Source of the DNA: CAYRVX01 sp964642165
GTDB lineage: Bacteria; Planctomycetota; Phycisphaerae; SM23-33
DNA: 22,095 nt
Direction: 5' to 3'
Assembly (NCBI GenBank): GCA_964642165.1
Contig: CAZXOC010000107.1
Span: 1 to 22,095, forward strand
A program made the translations under genes and the position numbers. The stretch's first letter is position 1. Each line of letters opens with the position of its first letter. Positions 1 through 6,279 of the stretch are shown one piece after another. Under the pieces are notes generated by a model. That model was given only the letters and a program-made list of their open reading frames with translations, had not been told where the DNA came from and did no database searches.

Positions 1-114
1 CGTACCGATCCGTGGATCAGCCGGAGCGCCGCGCGTCCCGGTCAGATCACCCGTTGGCAAGAGACGCACAGAGGGCGGCTACGGACAACCCGGTGCATCT
101 GTTGGTTCGGTGTT

Positions 115-501
115 TCATCTGTCCAGCCAATGCTCGGGCAGAAGGGATCGCAGCGGAACCTCACGATCCTCCCCGACGATGACACGGCAATCCATATTCC
201 TCGGATCGATCTGAGCCATTGTCTCTCTGCACCGGCCACAGGGGGGCAGAATGCGTTGGTCGGAAACGGCCGCCACGGTCTCGATATGCGTTTCGTGATG
301 CTTCAGCATCTCGGCGATGGCGGCGACTTCCGCACAGAATCCCAGACCGCAGCCAAGATCGATACAGATTCCCGTGTAGGTATTGCCGGCGGCAGTCCGG
401 ATGGCAGCGCCGACGTCTCCGGCCGAGAATTTTCCGTGCAGAGGGAAATCCCCGCAGACACTTCGGGCAGCCTCGATCAACTCTTGTCTTGCCTGATTCA
501 T
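115..501 (-). CDS. cytidine deaminase family protein (tetrameric CDA / blasticidin-S-deaminase-like)
   Basis: A 128-residue zinc deaminase. The zinc-site motifs of the tetrameric cytidine deaminase class are both visible: Cys56-Ala57-Glu58 (first zinc ligand and catalytic glutamate) and Pro87-Cys88-Gly-Arg-Cys91 (second and third zinc ligands). Length fits the family, usually about 125-140 residues. Known members hydrolytically deaminate cytidine or deoxycytidine in the cytoplasm for pyrimidine salvage; the related blasticidin-S deaminases use the same motifs, so the substrate cannot be fixed from sequence. The ATG at 501 is preceded on its strand by two AAGGA-like purine stretches. It stands alone: no same-strand partner is visible downstream within the window, and upstream lie only decayed genes. 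A 10-bp inverted repeat (547-594) lies upstream of the start and could belong to its leader. No truncation or missing key residue is seen. Confidence 0.85.
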   Translation of the reverse strand: MNQARQELIEAARSVCGDFPLHGKFSAGDVGAAIRTAAGNTYTGICIDLGCGLGFCAEVAAIAEMLKHHETHIETVAAVSDQRILPPCGRCRETMAQIDPRNMDCRVIVGEDREVPLRSLLPEHWLDR

Positions 502-546
502 ATCCTTACGTCCTTACGCGGAACAATGAAAATACAGATTGCACAA

Positions 547-594
547 GCTCCCTCGCCAGAGCCATCTGCTGCGTGAGGCTCAATGCGAGGGAGC
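547..594. repeat. 10-bp perfect inverted repeat with nested inner stem
   Basis: GCTCCCTCGC at 547-556 is exactly complementary to GCGAGGGAGC at 585-594. The 28-base loop contains a second stem, GAGCC (559-563) with GGCTC (577-581). It lies 46 bases upstream of the cytidine deaminase start and has no T-run that would make it an ordinary terminator. It could be a leader structure of that gene, a remnant of a mobile element, or a non-coding RNA part. Confidence 0.55.
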
Positions 595-655
595 CCGCAA
601 CTCGACCTAAGGCCCAGTGCCTCAGGTGGTACCAAAATGTCCTATCCGTCCGGCC

Positions 656-684
656 GGGGCGTCATGCGACCCGCATGGGACCCC
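656..684. repeat. imperfect hairpin at the end of the zinc-ribbon pseudogene
   Basis: Outer stem GGGG (656-659) with CCCC (681-684) and inner stem CATGCG (663-668) with CGCATG (672-677) around a three-base loop. It overlaps the stop codon of the decayed minus-strand zinc-ribbon gene, so it could be the old transcription end, although no T-run follows on either strand. Confidence 0.35.
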
Positions 685-828
685 GTCCGCTCCCGATTGG
701 GCGCTCCCACGTTGTCATGCCCTTCCGCCAATGCTCACGCTCTCGCCGACCGGACGGGCTTCCCCCCCCCGGGCACGGCGCGCATAGACTACCCGGAACT
801 GCCTGCAACCGCAATGACGGCATTTCAG
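662..828 (-). pseudogene. frameshifted small zinc-ribbon protein (NrdR-N-terminal-like)
   Basis: Read on the minus strand from about 828, the frame gives KCRHCGCRQFRVVYARRARG, which matches the first zinc-knuckle half of small zinc-ribbon proteins resembling the NrdR N-terminus. At a run of nine G (762-770 as C on the plus strand) the similarity moves to another frame, which continues with REREHWRKGMTTWERPIG and ends at a TGA at 662-664. The ending TTWERPIG fits the usual C-terminal half of this family, whose second CxxC pair should lie in RECRHCGRR; here both cysteines are changed. The usual initiator Met just before KCRHCG is a CTG here. Frameshift, lost start and lost zinc ligands together point to a dead gene of roughly 55 codons. 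An assembly error at the G run could explain the frameshift but not the lost cysteines. The family identification is from memory of typical members. Confidence 0.6.
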
Positions 829-886
829 CGCGCGCTTGTCTCCGGTCTTCTCCGCCTTCGATGTTCGCCGTTCGCCTTGCGCAGCG

Positions 887-1207
887 TCACCTTTTGGCCC
901 TTCGGCCTCGCTCCCTTCGGGTCCGCCCCCGGCTCTGAGGCTCGGGCTCGAGGAGAGCCTCAGGGCAGAAGACAAGGCAGGTGAACTCGTGCCCGCACTT
1001 CGGGCAGCGGATCGTCTCGCCGGCGTCTTCCGGCCCGGACTGGCTGTCTTGCAGGTCGGTGTCGAACTCTCCGAGGTACTCGGCCAGCTCCACGTCCCAC
1101 TCTGCGCGCTCGGCCGTCTTGTTGTCCGCCAGGCGGCAGGCCCGGAACTGAGCGGGCGTCAGGTCCTTCGCCACGCGGACCGGAACAGTCTTGGGGCCGA
1201 GCTTCTT
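887..1207 (-). pseudogene. 3' fragment of a ParB-like / phage DNA-modification-associated protein
   Basis: The minus-strand frame gives KKLGPKTVPVRVAKDL followed by TPAQFRACRLADNKTAERAEWD (1207 to about 1093). This is the typical C-terminal part of the ParB/sulfiredoxin-like domain found in phage and prophage proteins, often fused to DNA methyltransferases. It runs on to a Cys-rich segment IRCPKCGHEF (about 983-1012) and a basic tail ending at 887. The expected N-terminal two thirds (the GHxR-type catalytic region) cannot be read upstream in any single frame; weak matches are scattered over different frames. The frame stays open up to about 1522, but that extension runs antisense into the confident gene starting at 1362. 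I therefore call a degraded remnant, not a gene. The resemblance of the conserved block is good; the exact parent family is uncertain. Confidence 0.5.
935..963. repeat. 9-bp inverted repeat within the decayed region
   Basis: CTGAGGCTC (935-943) is exactly complementary to GAGCCTCAG (955-963) with an 11-base loop. It lies in the tail of the ParB-like remnant. Its purpose is unknown, and there is no adjacent T-run. Confidence 0.4.
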
Positions 1208-1361
1208 CGCGGACGCCCGAGGCGGGCCCGCAGAAGGCATTCGCATCGAGGGGGCCGCGGGGATAGGATCGTCGGGAGGGCCCGAAGCGATCGCCGGCGG
1301 CAACCCGTCGGCGACGTGCCGGATCGTCTCGACGGGCAAAGGACGAGTAGAGGAGCGAAGC

Positions 1362-2189
1362 ATGGTGAAGCGTTGGACAAGGGCGGTGCTCCTGGCGGGG
1401 AGCGTCCTTCTTTCGTCGGGCGGCTGCCAGGAGAGGCCCGCTCTGGCCCCGGCCGGGGGCGTCGAGACGGCCCCACGGCGCCGGCGGCCGGTCATCGGCA
1501 TCACCAGCACGTACGTCCCCAAGGGGGATTACTCGAAGGTCCACTCCTCCTACGCGGAGGCGATCCGGGAGGCCGGGGGCACGCCCGTCCTCCTCCCCGT
1601 GATCGCGGCCGAGGAGCTGGCCGGCGAGTACGCTGGCGTGCTGGACGGGCTCCTGCTGACGGGCGGGGACGACGTGCCGCCCGAGGCCTACGGCGAGAGG
1701 CCCCTGCCGCAGACGAAGACCCTCTCCCCCAGGCGGCATCGCTTCGAGGCGGCGATGGTGAGAGCCTGGCTGGGCACGGGCAAGCCGATCCTGGGCATCT
1801 GCCGGGGCTGCCAGCAGGTCAACGTCGTCTGCGGGGGAACGCTCGTGCAGGACATCCCCACGCAGGTGGGCACCGACGTCGTCCACCGGAACCCCAAGGG
1901 GCGCGGCCAGGCGACCCACCGGGTGAAGATCGTGGCTGGCACGCAGTTGCGGCGGGTGCTGCCGGGCGCGAGCGTGCTGGTGAACTCCAACCATCACCAG
2001 GCCGTCAAGGACGTCGGGAAGGGCCTGCGAGTGGCCGCACGCAGTGCCGACGGCGTCATCGAGGCGCTGGAGTCCGCCGATGGCAGGTTCGCCCTGCTGG
2101 TGCAGTGGCATCCGGAGAGGATCCGGGATGCCGCTCATCGCAAGGCGATCTACGGCGCGTTCCTTCGGGCCTGCCGGCCTGCGCGATAG
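1362..2189 (+). CDS. putative lipoprotein, class I glutamine amidotransferase-like hydrolase (peptidase C26, PuuD-like)
   Basis: A 275-residue protein starting at an ATG preceded by AGAGGAG about seven bases upstream; the frame is open further upstream but without a comparable ribosome site. Residues 1-22 form a signal sequence (Lys-Arg, hydrophobic stretch, then SSGGC with Cys22). The -3 position is Ser rather than Leu, so lipidation is likely but not certain. From residue 43 the C26 gatase fold follows: VIGIT, LLTGGDD (98-104), the nucleophile elbow ILGICRGCQ with Cys147, SNHHQAV (209-215), and QWHPE with His250 and Glu252 completing the triad. PuuD-type enzymes hydrolyse gamma-glutamyl amides such as gamma-glutamyl-GABA, normally in the cytoplasm; export here implies a different role, perhaps using external gamma-glutamyl compounds. 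The next gene begins 73 bases downstream on the same strand and also carries a gatase domain, so co-transcription is likely. Confidence 0.85.
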   Translation: MVKRWTRAVLLAGSVLLSSGGCQERPALAPAGGVETAPRRRRPVIGITSTYVPKGDYSKVHSSYAEAIREAGGTPVLLPVIAAEELAGEYAGVLDGLLLTGGDDVPPEAYGERPLPQTKTLSPRRHRFEAAMVRAWLGTGKPILGICRGCQQVNVVCGGTLVQDIPTQVGTDVVHRNPKGRGQATHRVKIVAGTQLRRVLPGASVLVNSNHHQAVKDVGKGLRVAARSADGVIEALESADGRFALLVQWHPERIRDAAHRKAIYGAFLRACRPAR

Positions 2190-2223
2190 GCCTCGGGCGC
2201 CCGCAACAGGACCGCGCAAGTCC

Positions 2224-2245
2224 GTCCCCGGCGGCCCGCGGGGAC
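2224..2245. repeat. 7-bp hairpin in the gap between the two gatase genes
   Basis: GTCCCCG (2224-2230) pairs exactly with CGGGGAC (2239-2245) around an eight-base loop. It ends 17 bases before the ATG at 2263 and has no T-run, so it is more likely an mRNA processing or stabilising element than a terminator. The role is inferred only. Confidence 0.35.
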
Positions 2246-2262
2246 ACAACAGGAAGTGATAC

Positions 2263-3819
2263 ATGGCTCGCGGAGAGAGGAACACAAAGACGATGGATCG
2301 GCGCGGCTTCCTCAAGGCCGCCCTTGGCGCGGCCGTGGTGTTGTCCGGCGGCGGGCTCACGAGCGCCGCGAGTCCGGGCGGCGCGGCCAGGCGGCTCACA
2401 GGGTTTCTGGCCAAGGGGACGCTATGGGAGAACCCCTACCACATCACGGATTCCGGTGTCCCCGGGCCGACGTTGCTGGTCACGGCCGGTGTGCACGGCA
2501 ACGAGCCGGCGGGATCCCGCGCCGCGGAGCAGATTGGTCACTGGCCCGTCCGGCGCGGCCGGCTGATCGTCGTGCCCCGCGTGAACGCGCCCGGGCTGAA
2601 GAGCAACTCGCGGTGGCTCCCCGGCGAGGGCGAACCCACGCGCAACGCGAACCGCAACTTCCCCAAGGCGGGGCAGCCGAACCGGGCACGCACGGCGGTC
2701 GTCCGGGCCCTTTGGGAGTTCATCCAGAAGCAGAAGCCGACCTGGGTGGTGGATCTGCACGAAGGGTATGACTTCCACGTCGCCAACTCGAAGTCCGACG
2801 GGTCGAGCATCATATTCCCCAACACGCCCGGGATGCGTGCCCTCGCGAAGAAGATCCAGCACGACGTCAACGCGACGATCGTGGACCCCAAGCGGCGGAT
2901 CGTTCTCCTGTCGGGGGGGCCGGTGGACGGCGGGCTCGTCCGGGCCACCATCGAGCGGACCGGCGCCAAGGGATTCTGCTTCGAGACGACGTTCAACCAC
3001 CAGCCCGTGTCGGTCCGCACGCGCCAGCACCGCATCATGGTGCATCGCCTCCTGCGGGAGTTGGACATGGCAGCCGGGGGCCCGCACGTCATGACGCCGG
3101 GCCGTCAGACCAACCAGGTGCAGGTGGCCTTGTACGACGCGGGAGGCACGGGGGGCAACGGCGCGAAGAACCTGGCTGGGATCCTCGATGCCGACCGGCG
3201 CGCCGCGGTACATCACGTCGGCCCGCCCGACATCGCCGGCGGGGCCCTGGGGCAGTTCGACGTGGTGATCTTCCCCGGCGGCAGCGGGAAGGCGGAGGCC
3301 AAGGCGCTCGGGGAGAAGGGAGCCAAGGCCGTCCGTGCGTTTGTCGCAGAGGGCGGCGGCTACATCGGCATCTGTGCGGGGGCCTTCCTTTCATCAGCCA
3401 ACTACGAGTGGTCCCTGGGGCTCCTGAACAACAAGACCATCCGCGGCAAGCTCTACGCACGGGGCGGCGGGACGGTCAAGATGGAGTTGACCGACGAGGG
3501 AAGACGGATCTTCGGCGACAAGCGCGGCCTGCTCGACGTGCGCTACAAGAACGGTCCGATGCTCCTGCCGGCGGGCGTGAAGGGCATGCCGGCGTTCCGG
3601 CCCCTGGCCATCTTCCGCAGCGAGATCTGCAAGTACGAGGAGCAGAAAGGAACCATGGTGGGCACGGCGGCGATCATCGCCGCGCCGTTCGGCAAGGGGC
3701 GCGTGCTTGCCATCAGCCCCCATCCCGAGTCAACCCGGGACCTCCACTTCCTCATCGCCAGGGGCGTCCAATGGGCTGCGGGCAAGCTGGATCCTTCGGG
3801 CGGTCGAGTCGCGCTGTGA
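2263..3819 (+). CDS. Tat-exported M14/succinylglutamate-desuccinylase-like zinc hydrolase fused to a BPL_N-type gatase domain
   Basis: A 518-residue, two-domain protein. The N-terminus has a twin-arginine signal (MDRRGFLKAALGAA, residues 11-24) leading into a hydrophobic stretch and an Ala-rich cleavage region. Residues about 52-268 are an AstE/AspA-like M14 deacylase domain: zinc ligands His78 and Glu81 in GVHGNE, the Asn-Arg-Asn-Phe segment at 130-133, a third ligand His166 in VDLHEG, and a candidate catalytic Glu241 in CFETT. Residues about 286-508 resemble the N-terminal domain of biotin-protein ligase, a class I gatase-like fold: FPGGSG (337-342), IGICAGAF with Cys371, and SPHPES with His487. 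Known M14 relatives remove acyl groups from amino acids. The start at 2263 has AGGAAG six bases upstream; an ATG at 2293 is the alternative and keeps the Tat motif. It probably follows the preceding lipoprotein gene in one transcript. The substrate is unknown. Confidence 0.85.
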   Translation: MARGERNTKTMDRRGFLKAALGAAVVLSGGGLTSAASPGGAARRLTGFLAKGTLWENPYHITDSGVPGPTLLVTAGVHGNEPAGSRAAEQIGHWPVRRGRLIVVPRVNAPGLKSNSRWLPGEGEPTRNANRNFPKAGQPNRARTAVVRALWEFIQKQKPTWVVDLHEGYDFHVANSKSDGSSIIFPNTPGMRALAKKIQHDVNATIVDPKRRIVLLSGGPVDGGLVRATIERTGAKGFCFETTFNHQPVSVRTRQHRIMVHRLLRELDMAAGGPHVMTPGRQTNQVQVALYDAGGTGGNGAKNLAGILDADRRAAVHHVGPPDIAGGALGQFDVVIFPGGSGKAEAKALGEKGAKAVRAFVAEGGGYIGICAGAFLSSANYEWSLGLLNNKTIRGKLYARGGGTVKMELTDEGRRIFGDKRGLLDVRYKNGPMLLPAGVKGMPAFRPLAIFRSEICKYEEQKGTMVGTAAIIAAPFGKGRVLAISPHPESTRDLHFLIARGVQWAAGKLDPSGGRVAL

Positions 3820-3929
3820 CCCAGTCGTCTCGCCTCAAGGCACCCGGCGCGCGATGGCGCGGTGGGCCCAACGTCGCGCTCCTTCCTCAAGCGAGTCCGT
3901 ACCCGAGCGGGGCGGCCCCGTCTCTTTCC

Positions 3930-3977
3930 CCTGCTCTCCTGATCTCCTGCTCACCTGCTCTAGTCCGCCTTCGGCGG
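3930..3977. repeat. 48-bp direct repeat, copy 1 (octamer array plus hairpin)
   Basis: It matches 4107-4154 with a single mismatch (C at 3950 versus G at 4127). The first 32 bases are four tandem octamers of pattern CCTGNTCW. They are followed by TAGTCCGCCTTCGGCGG, which folds as a small hairpin. In this copy the last octamer also pairs outward: CCTGCTC at 3954-3960 is complementary to GAGCAGG at 3985-3991, giving a larger nested hairpin (3954-3991). Confidence 0.75.
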
Positions 3978-4005
3978 GCGCCTTGAGCAGGAAAACAGGT
4001 CAACA

Positions 4006-4035
4006 GCCCTTCGACTCGCTCCGCTCGCTCAGGGC
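4006..4035. repeat. imperfect palindrome between the two 48-bp repeats
   Basis: GCCCT at 4006-4010 pairs with AGGGC at 4031-4035, and the interior (CGACTCGCTCCGCTCGCTC) is itself a near-palindrome of GAGCG-type units. Similar CTCGCTCCGCTCGCTC stretches are common in intergenic DNA of many high-GC bacteria; the function is unknown. Confidence 0.4.
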
Positions 4036-4106
4036 CAGGAGACCGCAGGTGAGCACATGTGCCTCGAACGCAAGCCTTTACGCTCGTCGCAGCTTTGCCT
4101 CCTTCG

Positions 4107-4154
4107 CCTGCTCTCCTGATCTCCTGGTCACCTGCTCTAGTCCGCCTTCGGCGG
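4107..4154. repeat. 48-bp direct repeat, copy 2, abutting the tRNA-Pro 3' end
   Basis: Second copy of the octamer-plus-hairpin element, 177 bases from the first. Its hairpin is extended to an 8-bp perfect stem, AGTCCGCC (4139-4146) with GGCGGACT (4150-4157), which reaches the discriminator base of the tRNA gene. Read on the minus strand it is the immediate 3' trailer of the tRNA, so it may act in 3' processing or termination, although no T-run follows. Confidence 0.75.
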
Positions 4155-4156
4155 AC

Positions 4157-4231
4157 TCGGGGCGACTGGATTCGAACCAGCGACTTCGTGCTCCCAAAGC
4201 ACGCGCTCTGACCAAGCTGAGCTACGCCCCG
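4157..4231 (-). tRNA. tRNA-Pro (anticodon UGG)
   Basis: A complete cloverleaf can be drawn by hand on the minus strand. The acceptor stem CGGGGCG (4231-4225) pairs perfectly with CGCCCCG, the D-arm is GCTC/GAGC, the anticodon stem CGTGC/GCACG surrounds loop TTTGGGA with anticodon TGG, and the T-arm GCTGG/CCAGT has loop TTCGAAT. The discriminator is A and the 3' CCA is not encoded. Length is 75 bases. The first pair C1-G72 is the usual bacterial proline identity feature. The gene has its own close match to a sigma-70 promoter just upstream. Confidence 0.95.
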
Positions 4232-4244
4232 CGAGGACTTGCCG

Positions 4245-4272
4245 ATTATACCACGGCCCCGCCCCGCCGCAA
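4245..4272 (-). promoter_or_regulatory. sigma-70-type promoter of tRNA-Pro
   Basis: On the minus strand a perfect -10 hexamer TATAAT (4250-4245) is preceded after 16 bases by TTGCGG (4272-4267), a partial match to TTGACA. The predicted start lies about seven bases upstream of the mature tRNA 5' end at 4231, giving a very short leader, as is usual for single tRNA genes. Confidence 0.7.
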
Positions 4273-4359
4273 TGGGCTGGACGCCCGCCGCCGGGAAGCG
4301 TAGGATCGGTCAGCCGGAACATCCCTGGCTTCCCGATCGCAGCCACAGGAGATCGCAGC

Positions 4360-5511
4360 ATGAAGGCCAAGCGCAAGGTGATCGCCGATCAGCCGTCATG
4401 GGTCGTGGCCAACAGGCAGGTGGAACTGGCCGTCACGGAGCTCGGAGGGCAGATGGCCCCGGTGAGGTTCTGCCGCGATACGGGCACGCCGGTGCAGCCC
4501 TACTACATCAGCCCGTGGCAGGGCGAGGGCCTCAAGATCCCCGACCCCGTCCTGGTGCCGCTTCGGGGCGACTTCTTCTGCATGCCGTTCGGCGCCCCGA
4601 GCACGCACCGCGGCGTCAGCCACGTCTGCCACGGGGAGCCGGCCACGAGGAAGTGGCGGCTCGCGGGGGTCGAGGCCAGGGGCGACGTGACCTGCCTGAG
4701 GATGACCATGCGGACCCGCAAGCTTGCCGGGAAGGTCACCAAGCGCCTGAGCCTCGTGGCCGGGCAGAACGTCGTCTACGTTCAGCACGTCCTGGAGGGC
4801 TTCTCGGGGGCCACGTCGCTGGGCCACCACGCAACGCTGGCCCTGCCGGAGAAGCAGGGCGCCGTTCGCGTCGCGACCGCGCCGTTCCGCCTGGGCATGA
4901 CGAACCCCGGCGCGGTGGGCGACCCCGCCGAAAGGCAGTACCAGTCCCTGGCCGTCGGCAAGCACTTCGCGAGCCTGAAGAAGGTCCCGCTGCTGTGGAA
5001 GGAGCCGGCCTTCGCCGACTGCACCTCCTTCCCGGCACGCACGGGCTTCACCGACCTGCTGGGCGTGTTCCCCAAGCCCTCCAGAACCCCCGCCTGGACG
5101 ACGGCAACCGTGCAGGAGGAGGGCTACCTGTGGTTCTCTCTCAAGGACGCGACCGTCCTGCCGGCGACGATCCTCTGGATCTCCAACCGGGGGCGCCATA
5201 ACGAGCCCTGGAACGGCCGAAACCGCTGCCTTGGGCTGGAGGAGGTCTGCGGCTACTTCGCCGATGGTCTGGCCGATTCGGCGCGGAAGAACCCGCTGAA
5301 CGAGGCCGGCATCCCCACGACGATCCGGCTGTCGCCGAAGCAGACCACCGCCGTCAACTACATCCAGGGCGTGGCGAAGGTGCCCCGCGGCTTCCTGTGC
5401 GTGCGGACGGCGTCGTTCGAACCCGGCGCGGTGACGTTCACCTCCGTTACCGGCAAGAAGGTCACGGCGAAGGTCCACCACGAGTTTCTCAAGACCGGGA
5501 AGCTGCGCTGA
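4360..5511 (+). CDS. aldose 1-epimerase-like (galactose-mutarotase-fold) hypothetical protein
   Basis: A 383-residue protein with no signal peptide or membrane segment. It has the layout of the galactose-mutarotase-like beta-sandwich seen in aldose-1-epimerase and DUF4432-type proteins: an N-terminal strand region with VELAVTELGGQMAPVRF (about 21-37), a central histidine-containing stretch GHHATLALPE (155-164), and a later PWNGRNRCLGLEEVCGYF block (286-303) resembling the region in these families that carries the catalytic Glu (here Glu298 or Glu299). Known relatives interconvert sugar anomers or bind carbohydrate in the cytoplasm; catalysis here is not shown. The ATG at 4360 has AGGAGA seven bases upstream. 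It is read away from the divergent tRNA-Pro and ends 15 bases before the stop of the convergent HAD gene, with no clear terminator between. Assignment to the fold is moderately sure; the substrate is unknown. Confidence 0.7.
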   Translation: MKAKRKVIADQPSWVVANRQVELAVTELGGQMAPVRFCRDTGTPVQPYYISPWQGEGLKIPDPVLVPLRGDFFCMPFGAPSTHRGVSHVCHGEPATRKWRLAGVEARGDVTCLRMTMRTRKLAGKVTKRLSLVAGQNVVYVQHVLEGFSGATSLGHHATLALPEKQGAVRVATAPFRLGMTNPGAVGDPAERQYQSLAVGKHFASLKKVPLLWKEPAFADCTSFPARTGFTDLLGVFPKPSRTPAWTTATVQEEGYLWFSLKDATVLPATILWISNRGRHNEPWNGRNRCLGLEEVCGYFADGLADSARKNPLNEAGIPTTIRLSPKQTTAVNYIQGVAKVPRGFLCVRTASFEPGAVTFTSVTGKKVTAKVHHEFLKTGKLR

Positions 5512-5526
5512 TCCCGACCCGCCAAC

Positions 5527-6216
5527 TCAGCGCAGGGCGGACTCCAACTCCTCCAGCCGGCAAACGGTCCGGTGCGGCTCGCCGCCGGACGGAGCGGACC
5601 GGTCGGCATGAACCTGCCCCTCGCAGGCCAGGCGGATCGTCCGCCAGCCCAGGCGGTTCGGGGCGACGAAGTCCTTGGCGGGGTTGTCGCCCACGTATGC
5701 GCAGCGGCGGTGCGGCACGCCGAACACCCCGCGGACCGCTTTGAAGCCGGCCGGGGAGGGCTTCCAGCACGCCCGCCCCATCTCCTCGGTAAAGACGGTC
5801 ACCTCGAAGAAGCCCCCCAGGCCGATCGCCTCCAGCTTGAGCCGTTGTGCCGGAAGGAAGCCGTCGCTCAGCAGGGCGAGGCGGAACGTCTGGGCCAGGC
5901 GCTCCAGCAGGCTCTCCGCGCCGGGGAAGGGGCGGATCTCCGGCCGGTGACCGCGGTAGACCGACACGAGCTCAGCGATCCCGTCGCGGCTGAGTTCCAG
6001 CCCGAAGTGGGCATCCAGCGCGTCGAGGGCGCCGGCGGACTCCCCGCGGCAGAAGCGATCCCACAGCCATGCCTCGAATGCCTCGCCACGCCCGATCCGC
6101 TCCCGCAGGTGCCGAGCGACGGCCCGGTAGCCGCTGCGGACATACTCGCGCTCGGGGTACAGCGTGTCGTCGAGGTCGAAGACGACCGCCTGGATGTCCG
6201 GGGCGTCGGTTGACAT
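5527..6216 (-). CDS. HAD-superfamily hydrolase (phosphatase-like)
   Basis: A 229-residue haloacid-dehalogenase-type phosphatase. All four HAD motifs are visible: FDLDDT with nucleophile Asp14 and general acid Asp16, LLSDG with Ser117, Lys152 in WKPSP, and VGDNPAKDF with Asp177 and Asp182 for magnesium. Between motifs I and II there is a helical C1 cap of about 85 residues. ATG at 6216 is chosen; a TTG at 6234 in the same frame would add six residues. It is the last gene of a four-gene minus-strand group (epimerase, sugar transferase, ATP-grasp, HAD), 63 bases after the ATP-grasp stop. In such a setting a HAD enzyme often removes phosphate from a sugar or small-molecule phosphate intermediate. 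Which substrate is used cannot be told from the sequence. Confidence 0.85.
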   Translation of the reverse strand: MSTDAPDIQAVVFDLDDTLYPEREYVRSGYRAVARHLRERIGRGEAFEAWLWDRFCRGESAGALDALDAHFGLELSRDGIAELVSVYRGHRPEIRPFPGAESLLERLAQTFRLALLSDGFLPAQRLKLEAIGLGGFFEVTVFTEEMGRACWKPSPAGFKAVRGVFGVPHRRCAYVGDNPAKDFVAPNRLGWRTIRLACEGQVHADRSAPSGGEPHRTVCRLEELESALR

Positions 6217-6279
6217 CGAGATCGCTCTCGTCAATGGGGCGCCGACGGGGCTGGCTTGCGCCCGGGGCCTGCGGGTACG

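Larger units (their letters stand above)
3820..4156. other. repeat-rich intergenic region without a protein gene
   Basis: No convincing coding frame is seen here. The stretch holds two copies of a 48-bp direct repeat (3930-3977 and 4107-4154), each with four CCTG-type octamers and a small GC hairpin, plus an imperfect palindrome at 4006-4035. The right-hand copy abuts the 3' end of the tRNA gene. Frames that pass through the region and into the tRNA are chance readings. Confidence 0.6.

Noticed and set aside
583..984. Plus-strand frame of 133 codons
   Set aside because: Composition looks non-coding, and the opposite strand holds recognisable zinc-ribbon and ParB-like remnants over much of the same stretch.
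960..2414. Long minus-strand frame opposite the C26 hydrolase gene
   Set aside because: No family motif over most of its length, and antisense to a gene with a clear ribosome site and catalytic triad.
836..2566. Long plus-strand frame overlapping the C26 hydrolase gene
   Set aside because: It is Arg/Gly/Pro-rich, without recognisable motifs, and overlaps the well supported gene at 1362-2189 in another frame.
3707..4303. Plus-strand frame reading through the intergenic repeats and the tRNA
   Set aside because: It starts inside the M14/gatase gene and crosses the tRNA antisense (SGRLDSNQRLRAPKA), again a typical false call.
4137..4376. Minus-strand frame reading SSAWSERVLWEHEVAGSNP
   Set aside because: This is the well-known false translation of a tRNA gene; the DNA is tRNA-Pro.
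5512..5526. Possible bidirectional terminator between the mutarotase-like and HAD genes
   Set aside because: The gap has only 15 bases and I see no stem followed by a T-run.
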